Shown: positions 1-9,068 of the stretch, piece by piece
Position numbering within the stretch: position 1 is the first letter of the stretch
How the letters are laid out: every line of letters starts with the position of its first letter
From: Terriglobus roseus
GTDB lineage: Bacteria; Acidobacteriota; Terriglobia; Terriglobales; Acidobacteriaceae
Assembly (NCBI RefSeq): GCF_900102185.1
Contig: NZ_LT629690.1
Location: 4,588,001 to 4,652,000 of the forward strand
Direction of reading: 5' to 3'
Length of the DNA stretch: 64,000 bases
Position numbers and translations under genes: made by a program
The notes under the pieces: model-generated
The model's input: only the letters and a program-made list of their open reading frames with translations
What the model was told of the DNA's origin: nothing
Database searches by the model: none

Positions 1-689
1 TGTTTCACGCGGATGGGATCGCCTGCGCCTAACGCTTTGTCGTTGATGCTGTAGGCGACGGAGACGACTTCCAGGCCGTTGGGATCGGTGTTGATCTTCG
101 GCGGCTTTTCGAGCATGGGTGCGTCGTGGGTGTCGTCGTCATCGTCTTCCATGCTGCCGGAGAAGAACGGCTCCCAGTCGCGCAGGGTGAGGAAGAGTTC
201 CTGGTCGTAACTGCCTTTGTCGTTGCCGTCTTCCACGTACACGAGGCCGAACTGGCCGGTATAGCCGCCTTTGTGCAGGTCGTCCATGGCCATGGCGTGC
301 GAGTGGTACCAGCGCAGGCCGGATGGGCCGGGTGTAAACGTGACGCGGCGGTGCCCGTGTGGCGGAACGACGGGCGATTGTTCTTCCTCGGTGCCGTCAG
401 CCTCGGCGGGGATGATCATGCCGTGCCAATGGACGAGTTCTGGTGTGTCAGTTTCGTTAAATATGTCGACCGTGACAGGCTTGCCTGCCTTCATCCGAAG
501 CAAGGGGCCGGGGGCCGAACCGTTGTACCCGATGGTGGAGATGGATCGCTGCGGGTCCAGGTCAACCTGCACGGGCGCGATACGGAGTTCAAAATCGGCT
601 TTGGGCTGTTGTGCGAATAGGGGCAACGGCCGCGCCAGATGGCCGAGTGTGGCGAGCGAGCCCATCTTCAGAAGGTGGCGCCGGTCCAA
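1..689 (-). CDS. multicopper oxidase, N-terminal part (runs off the left edge)
   Basis: The minus-strand frame is open from a TTG at 689 to the window edge, giving about 229 residues of a longer protein. A GAGG Shine-Dalgarno sits five bases before the TTG. The N-terminus DRRHLLK followed by a hydrophobic stretch and an A-Q junction is a twin-arginine export signal. The mature part carries the copper-ligand motifs HWHG (near residue 105) and HSH (near residue 150), typical of cupredoxin domain 1 in CueO/CopA-type enzymes, which oxidise metal ions or phenolics in the periplasm. An acidic DDDDD run lies near residue 200. The C-terminal copper motifs are outside the window, so the subtype cannot be given. 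It is divergent from the DUF4159 operon. Confidence 0.88.
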   Translation of the reverse strand, partial: MDRRHLLKMGSLATLGHLARPLPLFAQQPKADFELRIAPVQVDLDPQRSISTIGYNGSAPGPLLRMKAGKPVTVDIFNETDTPELVHWHGMIIPAEADGTEEEQSPVVPPHGHRRVTFTPGPSGLRWYHSHAMAMDDLHKGGYTGQFGLVYVEDGNDKGSYDQELFLTLRDWEPFFSGSMEDDDDDTHDAPMLEKPPKINTDPNGLEVVSVAYSINDKALGAGDPIRVK

Positions 690-891
690 GGCTACCTCAC
701 ATTTCTTTAGAAATGCCGCTCACGTGCCGGGTGGCTGCATCGTCTCATGCGCCAGATAGTCGCTGCAACTGTTTCAACGACACTGCAACCACTGCGCGGT
801 GTCGTCCGTCTGTATCGGTAAGACGCACGCGATTTCTGTTAGTCTCAGCCGCACAAGCACGCACACCGCTTTTGTTGGAGGACGCCTCCCG

Positions 892-1695
892 ATGAAGCTT
901 TCGCGCATTGCATTGCTCGCCGCCCTGGGCGGAACCGTGTGTGCTGTTGGCGTTCGTGCGTGGCAGCGTGTGGGCAACTTCGGTTTTGGTAGTGACGATT
1001 CGCCTTCCAACGTGAAGTCAGAGTTCTACTGGTCGCGATTGTCGTATGCGTCGTCCCTCTCCAGCTACGGCGGCTATGGCGGCGGCTACTTCGGACGCTA
1101 TTCCTGGGCGCGTGATTATCCCAAGGCAGACCGGCAGTTTCTGATTGCTATGCATCGGTTGACGCGCATTGATGGGCGTCCGTATGAGCAGGTAGTGAAC
1201 CTGGATTCCGACGAAATCTTCAACTATCCGTGGATTTACGCGGTGCAGGTGCAGACGTGGAGCTTCACAGATGATGAGGCGAAGCGGCTGCACGACTATC
1301 TGCTGAAGGGTGGCTTCCTGATGGTGGATGACTTCCACGGCACCGACGATTGGGACAACTTTATGCGCGGCATGCGGCAGGTGCTGCCAGACAGCCCCGT
1401 GGAAGATCTGCAATCGAATGATGAAATCTTTCACACGCTGTACGACGTGGATGACAAGATGCAGATTCCCGGCGAGCATTACATCCGCACGCATCGCACC
1501 TATGAAAAGGATGGCTATCAGCCGAAGTGGCGTGCCATCCGCGATAAAGATGGCCGCATTATGGTGGCCATCTGCCACAACATGCACCTTGGCGATGCGT
1601 GGGAGTGGGCCGATGATCCTTACTATCCTGAACCGTTTGCCTCCATGGCGTTTCGCGTGGGGCTGGACTACATCCTGTATGGCATGACGCACTGA
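892..1695 (+). CDS. DUF4159 domain protein, first gene of a MoxR/VWA operon
   Basis: This 267-residue protein starts at the ATG at 892, preceded by GGAGG; a longer in-frame start at 799 lacks a ribosome site. The N-terminus is a short hydrophobic signal or anchor (about residues 5-22), followed by a Ser/Gly/Tyr-rich stretch (about 45-65). The rest matches DUF4159: conserved features include the LLKGGFLMVDDFHG region near residue 140 and an aromatic C-terminal segment. Such domains resemble the glutamine-amidotransferase-like fold found beside BatA-type proteins. Biochemical function is unknown. The next gene begins 15 bp downstream, so co-transcription is likely, and the context suggests an envelope role. 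Confidence 0.85.
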   Translation: MKLSRIALLAALGGTVCAVGVRAWQRVGNFGFGSDDSPSNVKSEFYWSRLSYASSLSSYGGYGGGYFGRYSWARDYPKADRQFLIAMHRLTRIDGRPYEQVVNLDSDEIFNYPWIYAVQVQTWSFTDDEAKRLHDYLLKGGFLMVDDFHGTDDWDNFMRGMRQVLPDSPVEDLQSNDEIFHTLYDVDDKMQIPGEHYIRTHRTYEKDGYQPKWRAIRDKDGRIMVAICHNMHLGDAWEWADDPYYPEPFASMAFRVGLDYILYGMTH

Positions 1696-1710
1696 GGCGC
1701 TCTCCCAAAC

Positions 1711-4005
1711 ATGTTTCCGCTGCTCTTCAAGTATCCGAGTACGGTGTTTGCGAAGGGACATCTTGTGTTCCTGTCGCGGTGGCCTGTGTGGCTGCTGCCG
1801 TTGCTCGTGGTGTTGGCAGTAGTTGGTCTTGGCGTATTGATTCGTTATCGTCTGCGGCAGATCAAGCCGTATCGCAACGAAACTCCGGCAATGACACATC
1901 GGCGTGCGTGGAGCGTGTGGGCGCTGCAGTCAGCTCTGGTGGCCTTGATTCTTCTGTTGCTGTGGCAGCCCGCGTTGTCGGTTGCGGAATTGAGTTCACA
2001 GCAGAACATCATCGCGGTGGTGGTGGATGACTCGCGTTCTATGGCCACAGCGGACGCGGATGGAAAGCCACGCATTGATGTTGCGCTGAACGCGTTGCGC
2101 GGCGGTCTGCTGGATGGCTTGAACAAACGTTTTCACACGCGGCTGTACACGCTAGATAGCAAGTTAACAAAGGTTGATTCGCTGAATGGCATGGCTGCCG
2201 CCGGAAGCGCAACGCACCTGGGCGATGGATTGCAGCAGCTTGCCACGGAGACGGCAGATTTGCCAGTGGGTGCTGTTGTTTTGCTAACGGATGGCAGCGA
2301 GAACGCTGCGGGACTTGGTGGCAGCGGCATCTCGCTTGCTGCGATGCAGGCTTTGCGGAATCGCAGATTGCCGGTGCATACCGTTGCATTTGGCTCAGAC
2401 AAGCCGCTGCACGATCTTGAGATGGAAGATGTCAGCGTTGCGCCGAATACTGTGGTGAACGCGCGCACGGCTGCTTCGTTGACGTTCATGCAGCATGGTT
2501 ATGCGAATCGACAGGCTACGTTGACGATTCGTGATGGCGATCGAACGCTTGCGGCAAGGAGCATCACGCTGCAGCGCGATGGCGTGATGCAAACAGAGCC
2601 GCTGTTCTTCTCTGCGGGCGATGCGGGAGCGCGGACGCTTGTGTTTTCCGTGGAACCATTCGCGGATGAGAGTAACGCGAAGAACAATGCATTGACTCGG
2701 CCTGTGCTGGTGCGCGATGCGAAGCGCCGCATCTTGTATGTGGAAGGCGAGCCACGATGGCAATTCCGTTTTCTGCGACGTGCGGAAGAAGATGATCCTT
2801 CTGTGCAGATTGTCTCGATGCTACGCACCAGCGAGAACAAGATTTATCGGCAGGGCATCAATGGCCCGGATGAACTTGCCGAGGGATTTCCAACCAAGGC
2901 CGAAGACCTGTTTGCATATAGCGGCATCATCATCGGTTCCGTTGCTGCAGATTACTTCACACCTGCGCAGCAGGAGTTGATTCGTGAGTATGTGGATCGA
3001 CGCGGTGGCGGCGTTTTGTTTCTCGGCGGTAGGCAAGCGCTGAGTGATGGTGGTTGGACGGCGTCAAGTCTGAATGAGTTGATGCCTACGTTTCTACCCT
3101 CCGGAACGAATCATTTCAAACGCAATGCGGCGCTGGTGAACCTAACGGACGCGGGTGTTGCATCACCGACGACACGGCTCTTGGAAGACCCACAGAAGAA
3201 TGCGGAGCGTTGGCGAAAGCTCACGTATCTTGCAGATTTTGAAGATCCGGGCAGCGCAAAGCCTGGAGCGACAGTGCTTGCGGAGATGAACAGTGGCGGC
3301 AAGCGTATGCCGTTTCTCATTACGCAGAACTATGGCAATGGACGCACCGCAATTCTGGCTAGCGGTGGTACGTGGCGATGGCAGATGAGCGAGGCGCTGG
3401 GTGATCTATCGCACAATCTTTTCTTTCAGCAGTTACTGCGTTGGTTAGTGGCGGATACACCGGGTGCTGTGAGCGTGAACACATCGGCTCGCACGTTGTC
3501 AGACACAGGGCGTATCGATATCACGGCTACGGTGCATGACAAGCAGTTTCAACCCGCACGTGATGCCCACGTGATGGCCCACGTGACTGGGCCTGCTGGC
3601 GTTGACGCAGCCTTGGAGATGAAGGCTTCGCAGGAGACGCCGGGCTTGTATACAGCGAGTTACACGGCGGAGAAGACTGGCCCATATCTCACGGAGGTAA
3701 CGGCAACCTCTGACAAGGATGAGCTAGGGCGCGATACCGCAACGTTTCAGCGTGAAGACGGCGTTGCAGAGGCGTTTCACACCGAAGCAAATCCGAAGCT
3801 GCTGGAACAGCTTGCCCGCGATACGGGCGGTAGTGCGTGGGCAGGGAATGATCTGAAGAATCTACCGCAGGATATTTCATACTCCGAGGCCGGCATCTCC
3901 GTTCGCTCCATCAAAGAGCTTTGGAATATGCCGATTGTGTTTGTGCTGTTGTTGGCATTGCCGCTGGCCGAATGGTTGATGCGTCGGAAGTGGGGTGTCG
4001 TATGA
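1711..4005 (+). CDS. membrane protein with VWA and glutamine-amidotransferase-like domains
   Basis: The 764-residue protein has two N-terminal membrane helices (about residues 28-46 and 68-92), and a third near the C-terminus (about 733-755). After helix two comes a von Willebrand A domain with the metal-site motif DDSRS (near residue 110) and the strand LLTDGSE. The segment from about 330 (RILYVEGEPRWQFRFL) to about 560 looks like the class I amidotransferase-like domain common in this family. It is followed by a beta-sandwich-like region. The architecture resembles BatA-class proteins that sit in the inner membrane facing the periplasm. It lies 15 bp after the DUF4159 gene and its stop overlaps the next start (ATGA), implying translational coupling. 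Partners are inferred from context. Confidence 0.82.
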   Translation: MFPLLFKYPSTVFAKGHLVFLSRWPVWLLPLLVVLAVVGLGVLIRYRLRQIKPYRNETPAMTHRRAWSVWALQSALVALILLLLWQPALSVAELSSQQNIIAVVVDDSRSMATADADGKPRIDVALNALRGGLLDGLNKRFHTRLYTLDSKLTKVDSLNGMAAAGSATHLGDGLQQLATETADLPVGAVVLLTDGSENAAGLGGSGISLAAMQALRNRRLPVHTVAFGSDKPLHDLEMEDVSVAPNTVVNARTAASLTFMQHGYANRQATLTIRDGDRTLAARSITLQRDGVMQTEPLFFSAGDAGARTLVFSVEPFADESNAKNNALTRPVLVRDAKRRILYVEGEPRWQFRFLRRAEEDDPSVQIVSMLRTSENKIYRQGINGPDELAEGFPTKAEDLFAYSGIIIGSVAADYFTPAQQELIREYVDRRGGGVLFLGGRQALSDGGWTASSLNELMPTFLPSGTNHFKRNAALVNLTDAGVASPTTRLLEDPQKNAERWRKLTYLADFEDPGSAKPGATVLAEMNSGGKRMPFLITQNYGNGRTAILASGGTWRWQMSEALGDLSHNLFFQQLLRWLVADTPGAVSVNTSARTLSDTGRIDITATVHDKQFQPARDAHVMAHVTGPAGVDAALEMKASQETPGLYTASYTAEKTGPYLTEVTATSDKDELGRDTATFQREDGVAEAFHTEANPKLLEQLARDTGGSAWAGNDLKNLPQDISYSEAGISVRSIKELWNMPIVFVLLLALPLAEWLMRRKWGVV

Positions 4006-4925
4006 GGCGACTCCTCTTCTTGTTTTTGAGTTTCCTCTTCACGCTGCATGCTGCGGCTGCAACGTATTACGTGACCGTTGCAGGGCTGGGCGGTGAGCCG
4101 GATTACGAGCAGCGCTTCACGGCGAATGCAAAAGATTTAGATAAGGTGTTCCGCGGAATAACAGGTGCGCACGTTGTTACTTTGACTGGAGCGCAGGCCA
4201 CTGCAGCCCAGCTGCGCGCAGTGTTGTCGAATGTAGCCCAGCAAGCAACGGCAACTGATGACTTTGTACTGGTGCTCATTGGGCATGGATCGTTCGATGG
4301 AACGGAATACAAGTTCAACCTTGTGGGTCCAGATCTGACGGCTGCGGAGATCGCTGCGATGTGCGATCGCATTCCATCGAAGCGACAGTTGGTGGTGGAC
4401 ACCACGAGTTCAAGCGGTGGCGCAGTAGCTGCATTGGAGCGCAGTGGCCGTGTTGTGATCGCGGCGACGAAATCTGGCACAGAGAAAAATGCGACGGTCT
4501 TCGCGCGGTATTTTGTCGAATCGTTGCAGGATAGTTCTGCGGATGTGGATAAGAATGAATCGCTGACAGCAGCAGAGGCTTATACCTATGCGTCGCGCAA
4601 GACCGCAGCGTTTTATGAGTCGCAGAAGCGGTTGGCGACGGAGCATGCCGTGTTCAACGACACCGGCCATGGCGAAGCGGTACGCGATGCCGGGAATGGC
4701 CAAGGCCAATTGATGGCCAGCTTTACACTGCTGCGTTATGGCGCCGCGCAGAAGGCTGCGAGCGATCCGGCGAAGCAGTCACTCCTTGCGAAAAAGGAAG
4801 AGCTGGAACAGAAGATTGATGTGCTGAAGTACAACAAGGCCGCGATGGATCCCGCGGAGTACAAGCAGCAATTGACCGCGGCGTTGTTGGAACTAGCGCG
4901 AGTGCAGGGGGAATTGGATAAATGA
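4002..4925 (+). CDS. secreted caspase-fold (C13-like) protein, probably catalytically altered
   Basis: The start is the ATG at 4002, overlapping the previous stop; this gives 307 residues with a clear signal peptide ending near AAA at 18-20. The body looks like a clan CD caspase/legumain fold. The catalytic histidine motif IGHG (H95) is present. At the position where the nucleophile is expected (usually DAC-x-SG) the protein reads DTTSSSGG (133-140), so no cysteine is present. The last 45 residues are a predicted coiled coil. It could be a pseudo-protease or a binding scaffold. Coupling to both flanking genes (ATGA overlaps) ties it to the VWA/MoxR cluster. Fold assignment is from motifs only. 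Confidence 0.7.
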   Translation: MRRLLFLFLSFLFTLHAAAATYYVTVAGLGGEPDYEQRFTANAKDLDKVFRGITGAHVVTLTGAQATAAQLRAVLSNVAQQATATDDFVLVLIGHGSFDGTEYKFNLVGPDLTAAEIAAMCDRIPSKRQLVVDTTSSSGGAVAALERSGRVVIAATKSGTEKNATVFARYFVESLQDSSADVDKNESLTAAEAYTYASRKTAAFYESQKRLATEHAVFNDTGHGEAVRDAGNGQGQLMASFTLLRYGAAQKAASDPAKQSLLAKKEELEQKIDVLKYNKAAMDPAEYKQQLTAALLELARVQGELDK

Positions 4926-7096
4926 AACCCTTGCTTGCATTCGTCTTGTTCGCTTCTGCTGCGCACGCCGTGACACCTGCGGATTGTTGGAAGTTGGTGC
5001 ATCATGGCCAGTCTTCACGTGCCTGCTTTACGCAATTAACGGAAAGCAGCAGCGCGTATGACCGTGCGGAGGGCGCGTGGGGGCTCGAGGACTGGCAGAG
5101 CGCGAACGAAAATTTCCGTGATGCCGCCGCAAGCGCGAGCAGTCCCGCAATGTACAAAGTCCGGTGGGGCATGTTGCTGCATGAGCGATTCAACAATGCG
5201 GAGGCCGCAGATCTGTTTCGCGAAGCACTGCAGAAAGACCCGAATAGTGCGCAGGCGTATTTGGGTCTTGCGACTGTGGAGGCTGAAGATTACAGCGGTA
5301 ATCCGAATGCTTCGATTGCAAAGGCGCTCGAGCATGATCCGAAGTTGTCTGCCGCGCATGAGCTTGCAGCGAAGATCGCTTTGGATAACGACAATCGAGA
5401 GCTGGCCGAGAAGGAAGCAGATGCTGCATTGGTACTGGATGCGGAAGCGACAAGCGCCATGGCAACGCATGCTGCGTTGGAGCTGATCGCAGATCGTCCT
5501 GCAGATGCGTGGCTTGCGAAGATTGCAGCGGTGAATCCGCATGATGGTGCCGCGTATATGCAGATGGCACATCATCTCGAACTGCATTACCGCTTTAATG
5601 ATGCCGCCGCGTATTACCGCAAAGCAACGGAGAAGCAGCCGGAGTTATGGGCTGCGCACTCGGCTTTGGGTGTGGAGGAGATGCGGCTAGGCCGTGCAGA
5701 GGAACCGCAGAAGGAACTGGAGCTTGCCTATAACAACAGCTATCGGGACCCCGAGACAGTGAATAGTTTGCGGCTGCTGGATTCGCTGGCCAAGTTCAAG
5801 ACGGTGAAGGATGCGAGCACAGTGTTGATCCTCGATCCCAAGGAGAGTGATCTTCTCGCACCGTACATCCAAGCTGAGCTGCACAGCATTCTGGCGACGT
5901 ATTCAAAAAAGTACGCGATGGAGCTGCATGGTCGGGTGCAGGTGGAGATGTATCCCAATCACGAGGACTTTGCGGTGCGCACCATGGGCATGCCGGGGTT
6001 GGGTGCGCTGGGTGTGACGTTTGGGCAGGTGATTGCGATGGATTCGCCATCGGGACGCAAGCCGGGAGAGTTTAACTGGGGCGCAACATTGTGGCATGAG
6101 ATGAGTCACGCCTACATCATCACTGCGACGAATCAACGCGTGCCGAGATGGTTCACCGAGGGCCTCGCAGTTCATGAGGAAGGGCAGCGTTCGGCGGAGT
6201 GGAGAGACCGCGTGACGCCGGATATTCTGCTGGCGATTCGCGATAAGAAGTTGATGCCGGTGGACAAGCTGGATCGTGGATTTGTGCACCAGGAATATCC
6301 GGGACAGGTACTGGTGAGCTATTTCCAGGCGGGCGCCATTTGCGATTACATCGGCAATACAGCAGGTGAGGCGAAGCTATTAGACATAGTGCACGCGTAC
6401 GCCGCCGGGCAGGACACGAAGCAGGCGCTGCAGTCGGTGCTGCACCTTTCGACGGAAGAGTTTGACAAGCAGTTTCTCGCTTCGATCGATAAGCAATATG
6501 GCAAAGAAGCGCAGGGCTTTGATGCATGGCGCGCGAAGTTGAAAGCGATTGTCGCTTCTTCCGAAGCCAAGCAGTATGACGATGTAATCGCAAATGCGCC
6601 CGCGGCGATTGCGCTGTACCCCGAATATACCGGCGATGCGAATGCGTATGAATTGCTTGCAGATGCGCAGCATGTAAAGGGAAATGCCGCGGAAGAAGCG
6701 AAGGCTTTGAATGCTTATATCCATGCAGGTGGACAGCAACCGGAGTTGTTGAAGCGGCTCGCAGCATTCCAGGAGAAAGCAGGTGATTCGCCTGCTGCCA
6801 TCGCAACCTTGACGCGCATCCTCTATATCTATCCGGTGCGCGATACGGAGTTGCACAAGCATCTTGGATCGCTGTTGCTTGCGGCGAAGCAGTATGACGG
6901 TGCGGTGCGTGAATATGCCGCAGCCGTCGCAACACGTCCCCTCGATATGGCGGGCGCGCAGTATGACTTGGCATCTGCGTACATGGCAGGGGGGCAACGC
7001 GATAAGGCGCAGGAGACTGTGTTGCTGGCGCTTGAAGCAGCGCCGGATTTTCGTCCTGCGCAGAAGCTCTTACTTGAATTGCAACAAACGAAGTGA
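4922..7096 (+). CDS. secreted TPR-repeat protein with a gluzincin (HExxH) peptidase-like domain
   Basis: The 724-residue protein opens with a signal peptide (cleavage likely after AHA). Several TPR-like helical repeats fill about residues 30-290 and 540-720. Between them lies a peptidase-MA-like domain with HEMSH near residue 391 and a downstream RWFTEGLAVHEEG, giving the HExxH plus glutamate ligand set of gluzincins. It is therefore probably an active periplasmic zinc peptidase on a TPR scaffold, though the substrate is unknown. The start overlaps the previous stop by four bases. Its place in the MoxR/VWA cluster suggests that it acts on or assembles envelope complexes. Confidence 0.82.
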   Translation: MKPLLAFVLFASAAHAVTPADCWKLVHHGQSSRACFTQLTESSSAYDRAEGAWGLEDWQSANENFRDAAASASSPAMYKVRWGMLLHERFNNAEAADLFREALQKDPNSAQAYLGLATVEAEDYSGNPNASIAKALEHDPKLSAAHELAAKIALDNDNRELAEKEADAALVLDAEATSAMATHAALELIADRPADAWLAKIAAVNPHDGAAYMQMAHHLELHYRFNDAAAYYRKATEKQPELWAAHSALGVEEMRLGRAEEPQKELELAYNNSYRDPETVNSLRLLDSLAKFKTVKDASTVLILDPKESDLLAPYIQAELHSILATYSKKYAMELHGRVQVEMYPNHEDFAVRTMGMPGLGALGVTFGQVIAMDSPSGRKPGEFNWGATLWHEMSHAYIITATNQRVPRWFTEGLAVHEEGQRSAEWRDRVTPDILLAIRDKKLMPVDKLDRGFVHQEYPGQVLVSYFQAGAICDYIGNTAGEAKLLDIVHAYAAGQDTKQALQSVLHLSTEEFDKQFLASIDKQYGKEAQGFDAWRAKLKAIVASSEAKQYDDVIANAPAAIALYPEYTGDANAYELLADAQHVKGNAAEEAKALNAYIHAGGQQPELLKRLAAFQEKAGDSPAAIATLTRILYIYPVRDTELHKHLGSLLLAAKQYDGAVREYAAAVATRPLDMAGAQYDLASAYMAGGQRDKAQETVLLALEAAPDFRPAQKLLLELQQTK

Positions 7097-7113
7097 AAGG
7101 AACGCGAGACCAG

Positions 7114-8136
7114 ATGGCCTTCACCGATCTTCCACCGGATGCAGCACAACTTCAGCAGCGCATTGAACGATTTCATGCCGTGCGCGAGGGTATTGTTCAG
7201 CAGGTTCGCCAGGTCATCGTCGGGCAGGACGATGTGATTGAGCAGGTGCTCATTGCATTGTTTGTTGGCGGCCATTGTCTGCTGACAGGCATGCCCGGCA
7301 CTGCGAAGACATTGATGGTGCGCACCGTGGCGGAGGCACTTGGGCTGGAGTTTCGACGCATTCAATTCACGCCTGACTTGATGCCGTCAGACATCACAGG
7401 CACGGACATTATTGAAGAGGATGCATCGACGGGGCATCGTCGGTGGACGTTTGTGCAGGGGCCAATCTTTGGCAATGTGATTCTCGCCGATGAAATCAAT
7501 CGCACACCGCCGAAGACGCAGGCTGCGCTGCTGGAAGCAATGCAAGAGCGTTCCTGCACGGTGCGTGGGCATATCTACAAACTGCCTTCTCCCTTCTTTG
7601 TACTTGCCACGCAGAACCCAATTGAACTGGAAGGAACGTATCCACTGCCCGAGGCACAGTTGGATCGCTTCCTCTTCAATGCGGTTTTGGATTATCTGAG
7701 TCCTGAAGATGAATTGAAAGTAGTAGACCTTACCACTGCGACGCGCATACCGAAGATCAGCGCAGTGACCACTGCCGAGGAGTTGCTTGATTTTCAGAAG
7801 CTGGTGCGTGAGGTTCCCATCTCAGAGACTCTTGCGCGCTATGTGGTGGATCTCGTCCGTGCCACGCGGCATAAGAGCGACAACGCGCCCGAGTTTGTGA
7901 AGAAGTATGTGAGCTACGGCGGAAGTATTCGTGCGGCGCAGTTTATTGTGCTGGCCGCGAAGGCGCGTGCATTGTCGCGCAAGCGGTATCACGTGTCGCA
8001 AGAGGATATTACGGCGGTGACGATTCCCGTACTGCGACACCGCATCCTGCTGAACTTTCATGCGGAATCGGAACGTATGGATGCGGACAATATTTTGACG
8101 CGATTGATTGCCACCGTGCCAAGGCCGAAGGAGTAG
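7114..8136 (+). CDS. MoxR family AAA+ ATPase
   Basis: The protein (340 residues from the ATG at 7114) carries Walker A GMPGTAKT, Walker B ILADEINR, and the sensor-1 region ATQNPIELEGTYPLPEAQ characteristic of MoxR ATPases. MoxR proteins act as chaperones for metal or cofactor insertion and for assembly of partner complexes, nearly always with DUF58 and VWA proteins, as here. A GTG at 7093 that overlaps the previous stop would add seven residues; neither start has a strong Shine-Dalgarno, and the ATG is preferred because AAGGA lies within reach. The DUF58 gene starts four bases after its stop. Identification is secure, but its client is unknown. Confidence 0.95.
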   Translation: MAFTDLPPDAAQLQQRIERFHAVREGIVQQVRQVIVGQDDVIEQVLIALFVGGHCLLTGMPGTAKTLMVRTVAEALGLEFRRIQFTPDLMPSDITGTDIIEEDASTGHRRWTFVQGPIFGNVILADEINRTPPKTQAALLEAMQERSCTVRGHIYKLPSPFFVLATQNPIELEGTYPLPEAQLDRFLFNAVLDYLSPEDELKVVDLTTATRIPKISAVTTAEELLDFQKLVREVPISETLARYVVDLVRATRHKSDNAPEFVKKYVSYGGSIRAAQFIVLAAKARALSRKRYHVSQEDITAVTIPVLRHRILLNFHAESERMDADNILTRLIATVPRPKE

Positions 8137-8139
8137 AGT

Positions 8140-9030
8140 TTGCAACGATTCCTACAACCCGCGGTGTTATCGGCTATCTCTTCGCTGGATCTGTTAGCGA
8201 AGACGGTGGTGGACGGCTTTGTGGCTGGGTTGCACCGGTCGCCTGACTTCGGCTTTTCGCAGGAGTTCGCGGAATATCGCGCGTATGCGCCGGGCGATGA
8301 TCTGCGGCATGTGGACTGGAATCTTTTTGGACGAACGGATCGCACGTACATCAAGCGATATCGCGGGGAAACGAATTCGCAGTTAACGGTGCTTCTCGAT
8401 GCGAGCAACAGCATGCAGCTTGCGAGTACGGATGTGTCAAAGATGGATTATGCCCGCTATCTCGCAGCGTCGTTGTTTTACATGGCGATCAAGCGGCAGC
8501 GCGACGCCGCAGGTCTGATTGTTTTCGATGACGAGGTACGCGAGTACGTGCGGCCTTCCGCACGCTCAGGGCAGATGGTGCGATTGATGGGCGGCCTGGA
8601 ACATGCAGAGCCGCGTGCGCGAACGGACTTTGGCAAGCCTCTGCATCACTTTCAACAGTTACTACATCGGCGTGGGATCGCGGTGGTGGTTTCGGATTTT
8701 TATGAAGAGCCGGAACTGATTGTGAAAACAATTGAGCCATTACGCTTCCACGGCAATGAAGTGGTGTTGTTTCATGTGCTGGATCCGCAAGAGGTGCGGA
8801 TGGAATTGAAGTCCGCCTCAGTGCTTGTGGATCTTGAGACCGATCAGCGCATTGAAGTGATTCCGGAGTATGCGAAGACAACGTATCGGCAGAAGATGCA
8901 GGCGCATATTGAAGCGTTGCGCTCCAAGGCGCGTGCGGCGGGACTGGATTATCGGCTGTTGTTGACGGATCAGCCGTTGGATCATGCGTTGCGTGAGTAT
9001 TTGACGTTGCGACAGCGAGGGAATGCATGA
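8140..9030 (+). CDS. DUF58 domain protein, MoxR partner
   Basis: A TTG start at 8140 preceded by AAGGAG gives 296 residues. The family signature YAPGDDLRHVDW (near residue 47) and the following ARxxRxYIKRYRGE-type segment are clear. It is followed by a VWA-like half domain with DASNSM. DUF58 proteins are standard partners of MoxR ATPases and probably bind a metal through the VWA-like site. No membrane segment is evident, so it is likely cytosolic, at the inner face of the membrane. Spacing to the MoxR gene is three bases. Confidence 0.92.
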   Translation: MQRFLQPAVLSAISSLDLLAKTVVDGFVAGLHRSPDFGFSQEFAEYRAYAPGDDLRHVDWNLFGRTDRTYIKRYRGETNSQLTVLLDASNSMQLASTDVSKMDYARYLAASLFYMAIKRQRDAAGLIVFDDEVREYVRPSARSGQMVRLMGGLEHAEPRARTDFGKPLHHFQQLLHRRGIAVVVSDFYEEPELIVKTIEPLRFHGNEVVLFHVLDPQEVRMELKSASVLVDLETDQRIEVIPEYAKTTYRQKMQAHIEALRSKARAAGLDYRLLLTDQPLDHALREYLTLRQRGNA

Positions 9031-9068
9031 CAACGAACAGACATTGCAGAAAGGAGATGCATTAAACC

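Noticed and set aside
126-895. Plus-strand open frames across the left edge
   Set aside because: They are shadows of the minus-strand multicopper oxidase, which has HWHG, HSH and a Tat signal; the plus frames have no domain or ribosome site.
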